Source: DATBGO01 sp963785765 (GTDB taxonomy: Bacteria; Actinomycetota; Actinomycetes; Streptosporangiales; Streptosporangiaceae). Taken from it: DNA of 64,000 nt. The first letter of the stretch is position 1, and every line of letters starts with the position of its first letter. Position numbers and translations under genes: made by a program. A model generated the notes under the pieces. The model saw nothing but the letters and a program-made list of their open reading frames with translations, did no database searches and was not told the origin of the DNA. This document shows positions 49,655 to 58,509 of this stretch, in pieces. The stretch covers positions 310,001-374,000 of the forward strand of contig CAWAWM010000002.1 of assembly GCA_963785765.1 (NCBI GenBank), given 5' to 3'.

Positions 49655-51498
49655 AGCTGGCTACCCGCCGCGGCGGCCTGGCCGGTGCCCTCGGCGCCCG
49701 CCGCTTCCTGGCCGCCGCTTCGGGCGCGCGGCACCGCCCCGGGCTGTCCCGCAGCACCAGGCTGCCCCGCAGCCCCGGGCTGCCCCGCAGCACCAGGCTG
49801 CCCCGCCGCGCCGCCCGGGCCCGCAGCGCCAGCCAAACCCGCCGCGCCGGACTGTGGCGCCGCGTCGCTCCGGCCCGCCGCGTCAGCCAAACCCGCGTCG
49901 CCCTGGCCGGCCGGGCCGGGAAAACCCGCCGCGTCCTTGCGCCTGAGCATGGCCTTTGCGTTCCAGCGCGCCGCTCCGGCCAGGTCGCGGGCGTGCTCGA
50001 GCACGGTGTAGTCCTGGCGCAGCGCGGCCTCGGCGACCGCCCGGTAAAGGTCGTGGTCGCATTGCTCAAGCAAGGTCGAGAAGTCCCGCCGCACCGGCTC
50101 GAGCAGGTCGTACCCGAATGAGCTGTGCATACGGGCGAACAATGGCTTATAGAGCCTGGCCCGCTCGTGCAGGCCAGACGAGTGCGACATGGGATTCTTC
50201 GGTCGCTCCCTAATGTAGTCGGGCAGCATGCTGGCGAATGCCTCGCGCAAGATCCATTTTTCCTGGCCGTCGCGCATCTTGAGTTCTATCGGCAATCGCA
50301 TGGCCAGTTCGACGAGCGATAGGTCAAGAAACGGGACCCGGGCCTCCACTCCGTTGCCCATGCTGGTCCGGTCGACCCGCTGGAGTTCGGTCCGGCCCAG
50401 GTTCCGGATCTTGTGCAGGAACAGGCGCTGCGTCTGACGCGCGCCGATCCGGTGGTACATCGAGTAGCCGCCGAACAGTTCGTCCGAGCCGTCGCCGGTC
50501 AGCACGACCTTGATGCCCATCTCGTGCGCCCGCCTGAACAACGGCACCGACACGACGGCGTTGATGATGTCCCCGTACTCCGTGAGCTCCGACATCCGGA
50601 TCGCCTCCCGGACATCGGCCCGGCGGATGTCGCGCGGCTGCATCTCGATCACCTCGTGCGGCACCCCGAGCTCGGCCGTCAGCCGCCGGGCGTAGGCCAG
50701 ATCCTCGCTGCCCGGCGCGCCCACGGTCAGCGCCACGCAGTCCGGATGCATCTCCCGGACGTGCATCAGGGTGAGTGAACTGTCCAGGCCGCCGGACAGG
50801 ATCACGCCGACGGTCAGGTCGGTGTCAACCCGGACCCTGATGCTGTCCTCGAGCGCGGTACGGACCAGCTTGGCCGCCTCGCCGGGATCGTCGATCGGCT
50901 CGCGATCCTCACCCAGATGCAACAGGTCGACATAGGGGACCAGCTCAGGTGCGGCAGCAGGCTCGGCCCAGCCGAGGTGACCGGGGGGAACCTCGAACAC
51001 CGGCGCGCCGGCCGGCACCAGCGCCTTGATCTCCGAAGCCACCTGCAGGCAGTCGCCGCGGCGCGACCAGTACAGCGGCTTCACGCCGATCGGGTCGCGG
51101 GCCAGGAAGGCCCGGCGGGTGGCCCGGTCCACGATCAGCAGCGCGAATTCCCCCCGGAACCGGCTGATCGCCGCCGCCCCCCACTGCAGGAACGCTTCGA
51201 GCACCACCTCGGTATCGCTGTCGGTGCGCAGCTGGCAGCCGAGATTCACCAGCTCGGCGCGGAGCTCGTGGTAGTTGAAGATCTCGCCGTTGTAACACAG
51301 CACCCAGCGGCCGTCCCCGCCGATCCACGGCTGCACCGCGCGCTCTCGGTCCACAATCCGCAGCCGCTGAACGCCCGCGAGGACGGCATCATCGCAGCCG
51401 GCCTCCGGGACCTCGCCGCGCGGTGCCACCGCCTGAAGCATCGCCAGGAACGTCGAACGGTCGCTACCGGGGCCGACGACAGCGGCGATACCGCACAC
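49651..51498 (-). CDS. asnB: Asparagine synthetase, glutamine-hydrolysing, with collagen-like tail
   Basis: This 615-aa enzyme makes asparagine from aspartate, glutamine and ATP. Residue 2 is the catalytic Cys (VCGIAAVVG after GTG 51498), followed by CYNGEIFNYHELR and the class II glutaminase domain to residue about 200. The synthetase domain has the PP-loop SGGLDSSLT and LTGDGSDELFGGY. From about residue 545 a Gly/Ala/Pro tail with repeated GQPGAA units follows, absent from normal AsnB. It starts 5 bp after the DUF5715 stop. The longer open frame upstream is spurious. Confidence 0.9.
   Translation of the reverse strand: MCGIAAVVGPGSDRSTFLAMLQAVAPRGEVPEAGCDDAVLAGVQRLRIVDRERAVQPWIGGDGRWVLCYNGEIFNYHELRAELVNLGCQLRTDSDTEVVLEAFLQWGAAAISRFRGEFALLIVDRATRRAFLARDPIGVKPLYWSRRGDCLQVASEIKALVPAGAPVFEVPPGHLGWAEPAAAPELVPYVDLLHLGEDREPIDDPGEAAKLVRTALEDSIRVRVDTDLTVGVILSGGLDSSLTLMHVREMHPDCVALTVGAPGSEDLAYARRLTAELGVPHEVIEMQPRDIRRADVREAIRMSELTEYGDIINAVVSVPLFRRAHEMGIKVVLTGDGSDELFGGYSMYHRIGARQTQRLFLHKIRNLGRTELQRVDRTSMGNGVEARVPFLDLSLVELAMRLPIELKMRDGQEKWILREAFASMLPDYIRERPKNPMSHSSGLHERARLYKPLFARMHSSFGYDLLEPVRRDFSTLLEQCDHDLYRAVAEAALRQDYTVLEHARDLAGAARWNAKAMLRRKDAAGFPGPAGQGDAGLADAAGRSDAAPQSGAAGLAGAAGPGGAAGQPGAAGQPGAAGQPGAAGQPGAVPRARSGGQEAAGAEGTGQAAAAGSQL
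49742..49813. repeat. 18-bp repeats in asnB tail
   Basis: Four 18-bp units start at 49742, 49760, 49778 and 49796 (type GGCTGCCCCGCAGCACCA). They encode the GAAGQP hexapeptide repeat on the minus strand. Confidence 0.8.
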
Positions 51499-51503
51499 CG
51501 CGC

Positions 51504-52445
51504 TCAGCCGCCCACGCGTGCCCCGGGAACGCGGCGCAGCGCATGCCCCCCGGCCGGGCTGACGCACACGTGCCAGGCCTGGCCCTCGTCGATGACGTTG
51601 ATGTCCCCGGCGCCCTGCAGAGCAAGGAGCAGATCCCGCAGCACGGTATCGGCGCCAAACCTGCGGAACCACGCCATCTCGACGTCGGCGGCATAACCGG
51701 CGCAGTGCGCGCTCGGCAGCGCGGCGGAATAGCCCAGCGCCCGCAGATGCCGCTGATGCTCGACGCTGCGCGCCAGGCTGGTTACCCACAGCGGGGGCGT
51801 GCCCGCCGGGGCAAGCGCCGCGAACTCGTTTCCGAGCTGGTTCAAGATGGCGGCCGCCTCCGGGCGGACGCGGGCGAACCGCAGGCCCGCCGTGCAGGGC
51901 CGACGGCCAGGCCAGGCACGCCGTTCGGCGGCCCGCACCGCCCTGGTCACCAGGGTGGTGGCCTGGCGCCGGTAGCGGAACCGCAGCAGCCCGCTGCGAC
52001 GCAGCACGTCGAGGTCGACGAGATGCCCGGAGCCGAGCACATCGGCGTCCGTCAGGTACGCGGGCGCGCTCCCCCACCACATGGCGTCGATCTGGGCGAG
52101 CAGTGCCACCCGCAGCTGTGCGATCAGGTCCGGTGCCGAGCTGCTGGCTCGGGGCTGGTAGTTCCTGACCTCGAACATCAGCCGCTTGATCGCTCCGGTG
52201 ACACCATGCGGGGTAGCCGCCAGGACCGGGGTGAACTCCGGCTCACTCAGGCGACCGGTCAGGATCCGCTCGGCGCGGACCCGCTCCACCAGCCGCGCGC
52301 CGCCCGATCGCGCCCGGGCCGCGATCTCACCCACCAGGTCCGTGACCGCCGACCGGTAATCGGTGAGGTCAGCCACGCTGACCACGGTGCTCGGGACCGC
52401 AGCACCCGCTGGTGCCGGGTCCTCGTCAACCAGCCACATCGTCAC
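51504..52445 (-). CDS. DUF5715-type protein, peptidase-like
   Basis: This 313-aa protein has a helical N-terminal part and a C-terminal domain with WVTSLARSVEHQRHLRALGYSAALPSAHCAGYAADVEM in outline (residues about 225-262). The SxHxxGxAxD pattern and a later His in AWHVCVS resemble zinc D-Ala-D-Ala peptidases of the VanY/M15 fold; DUF5715 proteins share it. No signal peptide is seen, so its site is unclear. GTG 52445 has GGGGGAG six bases upstream. Five bp before asnB, so co-expressed. Confidence 0.75.
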   Translation of the reverse strand: MTMWLVDEDPAPAGAAVPSTVVSVADLTDYRSAVTDLVGEIAARARSGGARLVERVRAERILTGRLSEPEFTPVLAATPHGVTGAIKRLMFEVRNYQPRASSSAPDLIAQLRVALLAQIDAMWWGSAPAYLTDADVLGSGHLVDLDVLRRSGLLRFRYRRQATTLVTRAVRAAERRAWPGRRPCTAGLRFARVRPEAAAILNQLGNEFAALAPAGTPPLWVTSLARSVEHQRHLRALGYSAALPSAHCAGYAADVEMAWFRRFGADTVLRDLLLALQGAGDINVIDEGQAWHVCVSPAGGHALRRVPGARVGG

Positions 52446-52673
52446 GAGCAACTCCCCCACAGTTTGACTCGGGATCCCTGTGCAGCGCGTCAACAGAGAG
52501 TAGCAGCGCCACTACAAGACGTGTTGGTGTTTGCCCGGGGTCACGGTGTGGCCAGGCCGTCGCTCCGGCCATCCGCCCATCCCGCCGATGGGCCGTGCGA
52601 GCCCAGCACCGGGCCATGGACGGCGCCTGGCCGTTGGCCCGCGGCACCTTGCGCGCTCATCTAGACTTCACAC

Positions 52674-52967
52674 GTGATCTTCAAGCAGGTCGGAGAGGGA
52701 CGGCCCTATCCCGACCATGCCCGGAGCGCGCGCGAATGGGCGCAAATCCCGCCGCGGCCGGTCCGGCTGGATCAGCTCATTACCACGAAGAATGTCCTCG
52801 ACCTGAATACCGTCCTGGCCTCTGATTCCACGTTTTACGGCGACCTATTTCCCCATGTCATCCGCTGGCGCGGAGAGCTTTACCTGGAAGACGGCCTGCA
52901 CCGCGCCCTGCGGGCCGCGCTGCACCAGCGTTCCGTCCTGCATGTGCGGGTGCTCGAGCTGGATTAA
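52674..52967 (+). CDS. Conserved small protein, ParB-like
   Basis: This 97-aa protein reads IFKQVGEGRPYPDHAR at the start and DGLHRALRAALHQRSVLHVRVLELD at the end. DG-HRA-AA resembles the ParB/sulfiredoxin-type nucleotide-binding turn. I know it as a widely conserved actinobacterial protein, sometimes annotated as VapB-like; the true function is unknown. GTG start. Convergent with the esterase gene. Confidence 0.75.
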   Translation: MIFKQVGEGRPYPDHARSAREWAQIPPRPVRLDQLITTKNVLDLNTVLASDSTFYGDLFPHVIRWRGELYLEDGLHRALRAALHQRSVLHVRVLELD

Positions 52968-52981
52968 CCGGCCCGGCGGAG

Positions 52982-54340
52982 CTAGCGCCGCCGGGCATGC
53001 TTTTTTGCCGGGACGACTACCTTGACCGGGACGGTCGTCTTGGCCGGGACAGTCGTCTTGGCCGGGACGGTCGACTTGACCGGGTGACCTGACGCCGACG
53101 GAGCCGGATGCGCGCCATGCCTGCGGGCCCTGCGGGCGGCACGCTGGCCGGCTAGCTGCGCTTCAGTCGTCAGGCGCGGCGTCATCCACTCCAGCATCGG
53201 CGGAATCAGCGCCCGCCAGGTGAACATGGTGTGGCCGCCGCCGGGCACGAACTTCAGCGTCACCCCGGGCTGCCGCGACTGCACCAGCTGCGCGAAGATC
53301 TCGGCGTTCCTCGTGTCGGCACGATCGGAGGCGCCGGTGCCCAGCCAGAACTGCGGGACAGGTGCGCCAGGCCGCAGCGACTCCAGCAAGTCCACCGGGG
53401 TATTCAGGCGCCGGAGCGCGGCGTTATGGCCGAACGGGCTGACCAGCCGGGCCGGATGCCCCAGCTGGTTGTCATCGGGCTTAAAGTACCCGCTCAGCAC
53501 GCCCGCGTAGCCGAACCTGCTGCCGTACTGCAGGCCCAGGTTGGCGGCGCAGAACCCGCCTTCGGAGTAACCTGCGATGCCCCAGGCATGACCGGGCGGC
53601 TGCACCCGCAGTACTCGCGAGATGTAATCGGGGAGATCCTGGGCCAGGTACGTCGCATCCTGCGGTCCGCCAACCTGGTTCAGGCATTGCAGGGAGACGG
53701 CCCGGTTGCCGTTGGCGTCCGGCATGACGAGCACGGCGGGCTGGGCTTTTCCGGCCTCGATCAGGTTCTTCAGGATCGTGTTGACCCCGATGACCGTGAT
53801 CCAGTCCTGCGGCTGGCCGGGAAAGCCGTGCAGCAGCTCGATGACCGGAAACCTGAAATGGCTATATCTATCCTGGAAGTACTCGGGCGGCAGGTAGATG
53901 TAGACAGCCCGGGAAAGATGACTAGCCTGCCCCCGCACAGTCAGCCTGAGGGTGTAGCCGTCCTGCTGCGCGAGCGTGGTGTCGATGTTGCTGCCCAGCA
54001 GCGAGCCGAACCTGACCGAGCTGCCCTTCGCCGCATAGGGCAGCTCCGGCTGCGCGTTGGAGCCGGACAGATCCGAGAAGGCGGCACTCCAGTTCTGGTA
54101 GTAGTCGTAGTACTTATTGACCGCCGCGACGCCGAACACCATCGCGGGCAGGAATGCCAGGCAGGCCGCGAGGACGCGGAAGACCAGCTGCCTGGCGACG
54201 GCCAACCACCACATGAGCGCGCCGAATAGCGCCAACATCAGCAAGAAGAAGGCTGTGCTCTGCGGCTCTGGCAATCGGTTCTCCGGTGGCCCGGTCAGTC
54301 TGGCTATCTCGTGGCAGCCCCCGCGCGTCACGCAGTTCAA
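52982..54340 (-). CDS. Membrane-anchored esterase (PF00756-like)
   Basis: This 452-aa protein has two N-terminal membrane helices (about residues 28-48 and 51-72), then an esterase-D/mycolyltransferase-like alpha/beta domain: VYIYLPPEYFQDRYSHFRFPVIELLHG, nucleophile elbow GYSEGG, and GGGHTMFTW with the His. The C-terminus has a basic linker and three or four VPAKTT repeats ending KKHARRR. The catalytic domain is probably extracytoplasmic. The start may be further in, since the open frame overlaps tRNA-Ser(CGA)'s upstream side only slightly. Role likely in envelope or ester hydrolysis. Confidence 0.78.
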   Translation of the reverse strand: MNCVTRGGCHEIARLTGPPENRLPEPQSTAFFLLMLALFGALMWWLAVARQLVFRVLAACLAFLPAMVFGVAAVNKYYDYYQNWSAAFSDLSGSNAQPELPYAAKGSSVRFGSLLGSNIDTTLAQQDGYTLRLTVRGQASHLSRAVYIYLPPEYFQDRYSHFRFPVIELLHGFPGQPQDWITVIGVNTILKNLIEAGKAQPAVLVMPDANGNRAVSLQCLNQVGGPQDATYLAQDLPDYISRVLRVQPPGHAWGIAGYSEGGFCAANLGLQYGSRFGYAGVLSGYFKPDDNQLGHPARLVSPFGHNAALRRLNTPVDLLESLRPGAPVPQFWLGTGASDRADTRNAEIFAQLVQSRQPGVTLKFVPGGGHTMFTWRALIPPMLEWMTPRLTTEAQLAGQRAARRARRHGAHPAPSASGHPVKSTVPAKTTVPAKTTVPVKVVVPAKKHARRR

Positions 54341-54367
54341 AGAGTGCGCTGCGTCCGAGCGCGGCAG

Positions 54368-54454
54368 CGGTGGAGGTGGGATTTGAACCCACGGAAGGGT
54401 TGCCCCTTCACACGCTTTCGAGGCGTGCGCCCTCGGCCACTAGGCGACTCCACC
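54368..54454 (-). tRNA. tRNA-Ser(CGA)
   Basis: An 87-nt tRNA with acceptor GGTGGAG/CTCCACC, anticodon loop CTCGAAA (anticodon CGA), long variable arm TGAAGGGGCAACCCTTCC, T arm GTGGG-TTCAAAT-CCCAC, discriminator G. CCA is not encoded. Confidence 0.95.
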
Positions 54455-54525
54455 GCAGCCGAGCCTACCCGACCTGCGGGCGGGAGCGGCCGCACCCAGC
54501 CACCGTGCGCGTGGCTACCCGGCCG

Positions 54526-54999
54526 CTACCTGCGCTGCCGGAAAAAATCGCTGAGCAGGCCGGCGCACTCGGCGGCCAGCACCCCGCCGATCACCTCCAC
54601 CGGATGACCGAGCCTGGGATCACGGACGAGATCCCAGGCCGACCCGGCGGCGCCGGCCTTCGGGTCCGTGGCGCCGTAAACGAGCCGCCCCAGCCGGGCG
54701 GCAATCACCGCCCCCGCGCACATCGTGCATGGCTCCAGCGTCACGACCAGCGTGCAGTCGTCCAGCCGCCGGCTCCGCACCGCGGCCGCCGCCTGCCGGA
54801 TGGCCAAGATCTCAGCGTGCCCGGTCGGGTCGGTGTCACTCTCGCGGCGATTGCGCGCCCGGGCGATGATCGACCCCGAACCGTCCAGGACGACGGCGCC
54901 GACCGGCACGTCCGCCCCTCCGGCCGCCCCCGCCGCTGCTGCCTCGTCGAGGGCAGCGCGCATGGCTGACTCGAAGGCTGCCGCGTAACGTTCCGTCAC
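54526..54999 (-). CDS. tadA: tRNA adenosine(34) deaminase
   Basis: This 157-aa zinc deaminase converts adenosine to inosine at the wobble position of tRNA-Arg(ACG). Visible are the catalytic HAE (TGHAEILAIRQAA) and PCTMCAGA zinc ligands, plus VPVGAVV. It follows the partner-protein gene by 12 bp on the same strand and is just upstream of tRNA-Ser(CGA). Confidence 0.93.
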   Translation of the reverse strand: MTERYAAAFESAMRAALDEAAAAGAAGGADVPVGAVVLDGSGSIIARARNRRESDTDPTGHAEILAIRQAAAAVRSRRLDDCTLVVTLEPCTMCAGAVIAARLGRLVYGATDPKAGAAGSAWDLVRDPRLGHPVEVIGGVLAAECAGLLSDFFRQRR

Positions 55000-55011
55000 C
55001 GGGCTGCCGCC

Positions 55012-55509
55012 TCACGGGTGCAGCGCGACGTCCAGCGCCCGGTCCAGCGCAGGGCCGAATCCCAGCCGCCGCGCGATGCTGGCGAGCATCTCATCGGGAA
55101 ATAGGTCCAAGTCGCCGGAGATAGCGCCGAGTTCCATCTCGTCAATGCCCAGATCGGCGAAGATAGAAAGATCTCCGGCCGGCAGGACCTGGTCGAGGTC
55201 TTCATCGTCTGGCACCGGAATATCCAGGTAATCGAGAACCTGCCGGGCCAGATCCCAGTCAACTGACGCAGTCAGGTCGGAAAGGAATACCGAGACCTGG
55301 CTTCCAAGCACGCGCAGCGCCACGAAGAAATCGTCACCGACCGCTGCCAAACCGATAGTTGCGCCAATACTGGGCTGCTGCCGGAGGGCATGGATAAGAC
55401 TGTCCAGGTTCTCGGTGAGGGCGGCGGGCAGCACTTCGGCTTCCCAGGCGTCGTCCTCTCGGTAGACGACTACTGCGAAGTCGCTGCTGCCCACATCGGT
55501 CATCATCAC
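55012..55509 (-). CDS. tRNA adenosine deaminase-associated protein
   Basis: This 165-aa acidic protein is the actinobacterial TadA-associated family: FAVVVYREDDAWEAEVLPAALTENLDSLIHALRQ in outline, then FVALRVLGSQVSVFLSDLTA and IPVPDDEDLDQVLPAGDL. Function is not established; its constant place next to tadA suggests a role in tRNA editing or regulation of TadA. ATG choices are three adjacent codons. The gap 55510-55854 shows no supported gene. Confidence 0.88.
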   Translation of the reverse strand: MMMTDVGSSDFAVVVYREDDAWEAEVLPAALTENLDSLIHALRQQPSIGATIGLAAVGDDFFVALRVLGSQVSVFLSDLTASVDWDLARQVLDYLDIPVPDDEDLDQVLPAGDLSIFADLGIDEMELGAISGDLDLFPDEMLASIARRLGFGPALDRALDVALHP

Positions 55510-55854
55510 CTCACCGGCGCGGCCCCAGGTCTCAGGCGCGGCACCCAGGAAGGAATCGTGTCAGATTCCCGGCCCGGGCGTGGCTTGATCGCTAGGGCCG
55601 GACGCCGAAAGCTACGATCGTGCTCTAATCGTTACAGAACGGCGCCATGCCGCGACGAAGGGTAGCTGGCGGGCGTTAGCCCTGCTGACCGGCGCAGCGC
55701 GAATTCTCCGTGTCGATCGGCGCGGGACGGCGCATCCCAGCCGGTGATCCACTAGGGTATGTTCTGCTCGTTCGTTATTGGCCCCCAAATTGCCCTGAGC
55801 TATGCTGGCCTCAACTGCCGCAGCCCGCCGTTGCCCGACCGGGAGGTGATCAGG

Positions 55855-56007
55855 ATGTTGAAGAAGGTCATCACCTGGGCGATCGTCATCTTCATCGTGT
55901 ACTACCTCGCCACCGATCCCACTGGCGCCGCCAATTTCGTGCATCACATTTGGAACGGGCTTAAGTCGGCCGCCAGCTCGATGGCCACCTTCGTGAACTC
56001 TCTCTAA
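55855..56007 (+). CDS. Small single-helix membrane protein
   Basis: This 50-aa protein starts MLKKVITWAIVIFIVYYLATD, one hydrophobic helix, and continues with an amphipathic helix (FVHHIWNGLKSAASSMATFVNSL). The ATG follows GGGAGGTGATCAGG, an excellent site. It lies 4 bp before the PH-domain protein gene, so the two are one operon. It is probably a conserved membrane peptide of unknown role. Confidence 0.75.
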   Translation: MLKKVITWAIVIFIVYYLATDPTGAANFVHHIWNGLKSAASSMATFVNSL

Positions 56008-56011
56008 GCAG

Positions 56012-56569
56012 ATGCGGATGCCAAGCGCAGGACCGGCCGGACCCGCGGCCGTCAATAGGTATCTGCTTCCGCATGAGCAGCAGGTGATCACGGTGCGGCG
56101 GCATCCGGCCATCCTCATCGGCCCGAGCGTCGAGGCACTCGGCGGCCTGCTCGTCGCCGCAGTCCTGACCGCGACGATCCTGCACGGCAACAGCCTGCTG
56201 GTCTTTATCGTGTGGCTCGCCTGGATCGCGCTATTCCTGCGCATGGTCTGGAAGACCGTCAACTGGGCCGTCGACTTCTTCGTGGTCACGTCGCAGCGGA
56301 TGCTCCTCACCTCCGGGGTGCTGACCAGGAAGGTGGCGATGATGCCGCTCTCGAAGGTCACGGACATGAGTTTCCGGCGCTCGTTCGCGGGCCGCGTGCT
56401 CGGCTACGGCGAGTTCATCGTCGAATCGGCCGGGCAGGATCAGGCGCTGAGCAGGGTTGACCATATTCCCTATCCTGAGCAGCTATATCTGGAAGTCTGT
56501 GGGATGCTCTTCCCCAGTAGCGAGCCCGCAGAGGGCGCCCAGACCGGGCCGGAGCAGGCCGACGACTGA
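56012..56569 (+). CDS. PH-domain membrane protein (bPH2)
   Basis: This 185-aa protein has two membrane helices (about residues 38-58 and 62-80) and a bacterial PH-like domain: WAVDFFVVTSQRMLLTSGVLTRKVAMMPLSKVTDMSF in outline with VTSQR as hallmark. A charged tail follows. Family members are envelope proteins of unknown function. Confidence 0.85.
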   Translation: MRMPSAGPAGPAAVNRYLLPHEQQVITVRRHPAILIGPSVEALGGLLVAAVLTATILHGNSLLVFIVWLAWIALFLRMVWKTVNWAVDFFVVTSQRMLLTSGVLTRKVAMMPLSKVTDMSFRRSFAGRVLGYGEFIVESAGQDQALSRVDHIPYPEQLYLEVCGMLFPSSEPAEGAQTGPEQADD

Positions 56570-56602
56570 GCCCTCGCCGGGGCCTCGCCCCTTCCCCGGG
56601 GT

Positions 56603-56645
56603 TCGTGCGGCCGGACGGCTAAACCCGAGACGTCCGGCCGCACGA
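56603..56645. terminator. 15-bp-stem hairpin, bidirectional terminator
   Basis: TCGTGCGGCCGGACG pairs perfectly with CGTCCGGCCGCACGA around a 13-nt loop. It lies between the convergent PH-domain and EamA genes. Confidence 0.75.
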
Positions 56646-56677
56646 GCCTGTCCGGGCCCGGTTTACCAGCGCTGACG

Positions 56678-57655
56678 TCAGATCGTCACCAGGACAATGC
56701 CGAGCGCGGCGAGCGCCAGGCCCGCCCGCTGCACGCCCCGCATCCGCTCGCCAAGCAGCACCCGGGCCAGCAGCACCGTCACCCCGGAGTAGAGCGACGT
56801 CAGCACGACCGCGATGCCGAACAGGCCAGCCCTGGTGGCCAGCACGTACCAGATGTTGGCACTGGCATCGAGCACGCCCGACATCAGCGCGACCGCGAAC
56901 AGCCGGCCGCCGGCCCGCCAGTGGACCGGCCGGGCCCGCATCACGGCCGCGGCGGCCAGCACGACCGCCAGCCCGGTCACCCGCGACACCGCCACCGGCC
57001 ACAGCGCGCCCGACTCGCCGCCATAGCGAAGGAAGACAAAGAACATGCCGAACGCGGCGCCCGACGCGATGCCGTACCAGATCCCGCGGCCCGGCCGGGA
57101 CCGGCGCGGCGAGATGCTGGGGCCGGCCGCTGCGGACCGGCCAGGTCGGCCGGGCGAGCCCCGCAACGGGATACCCGGCTGCGCTGGCCGCGCCCCGGCC
57201 GTGGCCTGGCCGTGGCCCTGCGACCCGGACCCACGGGTGTGACCTGTGTTCCCGCCCCCCGAGCTGACCAGCACGATCGCGCCGAGGCAGATCAGGGCGC
57301 CCGCGTAGACCAGCGGGCCCGGCCGCTCGCCGGCGGCCAGTGCGACCCCGACCGGCAGCACCAGCGACACCAGCGAGCACACCGGCGCCACGACACTCAT
57401 CGGTCCCGCGGCCAGGCCTGCGTAGAAGAACATCAGGCCGACGCCCCCGGCCGCCCCGGCGCACATTCCCCAGCCGACGCCGGCCGCCCGTGGCGTCCCG
57501 CCGGCCAGCAGCGCGGCGGCGAGGACGATCGCCGCGCCAGCCGACGCCGAGACGCCGAGCACCGACAGCACCGGAGCGCGCCGGGTCGCTGCGCCGCCCA
57601 GAAAGTCGGCGCTGCCGTAACACAGCGCCGCGGCCAGCGCGAAGATCGTCACCAT
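56678..57655 (-). CDS. EamA/DMT-family transporter
   Basis: This 325-aa protein has ten hydrophobic segments in two five-helix halves (residues 1-132 and about 182-325), each an EamA repeat, joined by a long Gly/Pro/Arg-rich loop (about residues 133-180). It opens FALAAALCYGSADFLGG and ends GLALAALGIVLVTI. Likely a metabolite exporter; substrate unknown. ATG start; upstream is an AT-rich divergent promoter region. Confidence 0.85.
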   Translation of the reverse strand: MVTIFALAAALCYGSADFLGGAATRRAPVLSVLGVSASAGAAIVLAAALLAGGTPRAAGVGWGMCAGAAGGVGLMFFYAGLAAGPMSVVAPVCSLVSLVLPVGVALAAGERPGPLVYAGALICLGAIVLVSSGGGNTGHTRGSGSQGHGQATAGARPAQPGIPLRGSPGRPGRSAAAGPSISPRRSRPGRGIWYGIASGAAFGMFFVFLRYGGESGALWPVAVSRVTGLAVVLAAAAVMRARPVHWRAGGRLFAVALMSGVLDASANIWYVLATRAGLFGIAVVLTSLYSGVTVLLARVLLGERMRGVQRAGLALAALGIVLVTI

Positions 57656-57711
57656 GAGACCCGTCCTGCCACTGCGTGAGCCTGATCCGCAGCCGGAGCG
57701 TGCGTCGCGCT

Positions 57712-57753
57712 ACGGTCGTAATAGTAATCGATATAGTACATTATAACGACCGT
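57712..57753. promoter_or_regulatory. AT-rich inverted-repeat region, divergent promoter
   Basis: ACGGTCGT (57712-57719) and ACGACCGT (57746-57753) are perfect inverted arms around 26 bp made almost only of A and T (with ATCGATATAG). In DNA this GC-rich it stands out as a promoter with overlapping operator for the EamA gene and the gene at 57887. Confidence 0.6.
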
Positions 57754-57886
57754 CGGGCCAGGCGAGCCACGGCCGCCGCGTTGACGGCGTCGGCGACCTG
57801 CGCGAACCTGCTGTAACGGGGCCACTGCGCAGGCAGCACGCCTGGCCGCCAGCACGGCGGCCGCGTTCCCCGGAAGGAGCAGCTTG

Positions 57887-58327
57887 ATGGCTGATGATCA
57901 GGAGAGCTCGCCCGGCGGGATCCCCGGCCTGACGCAGGAGGTCATTGCGCAGCTGCGCGGCCTCAACGACAGGCTCGAGGGGCTGACCGGGCTCGGATTG
58001 TCCTTTCCGAGTCTCCCGGGGCTGTCCTCCCTGCCCGGCCTGCGCAACATTCCGGTGCCTGGTGCCCTCACGGCGGCGCAGATCAAGTCCGTCACGACGG
58101 CCGTCTCCGCGCAACGGCGCAGCATCGAAGCGCTGAAGACCCAGCTGACGGCGTTCGACGAGCAGCTCGTGGTGCTGGAGCGGATCCTCGGCCCGCTCGC
58201 GGACTGGAGCGCGAAATGGGCTCAGGTCGAAGACCGGCTGATGAGCCTGGGGCACCTTCCTGGCACCGGCCCGCACGAGGACAACCCTGATCCGCAGGCC
58301 CCACCGGGCGCGAACCGGAGCCGCTAG
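57887..58327 (+). CDS. Coiled-coil hypothetical protein
   Basis: This 146-aa protein has a central Leu/Pro/Gly-rich stretch (LGLSFPSLPGLSSLPGLRNI) followed by a coiled coil (residues 72-118) like those in phasin-type or PHA-granule-associated proteins. ATG follows AAGGAG. No family recognised with confidence. Confidence 0.6.
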   Translation: MADDQESSPGGIPGLTQEVIAQLRGLNDRLEGLTGLGLSFPSLPGLSSLPGLRNIPVPGALTAAQIKSVTTAVSAQRRSIEALKTQLTAFDEQLVVLERILGPLADWSAKWAQVEDRLMSLGHLPGTGPHEDNPDPQAPPGANRSR

Positions 58328-58509
58328 AACCGAGCCGCGGAGCCGTTAGAACCGAGCCGCTGGAACCCGGCCGGAGCCGGGCAGGCGGGTGATCCAGGGG
58401 ATCCCTGCAGCTCCCCGAGCTGTTAGTCAGCTCGCGCCAGGAGTTCCCCCGCGACTGCGGTAAAGGAATGAGCCTGCCGGTGCGTGTATAGGGCGTGGGG
58501 CAAGAACCG

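Noticed and set aside
53231..54229. 332-aa plus-strand open frame
   Set aside because: Antisense to the esterase with GYSEGG; no domain visible.
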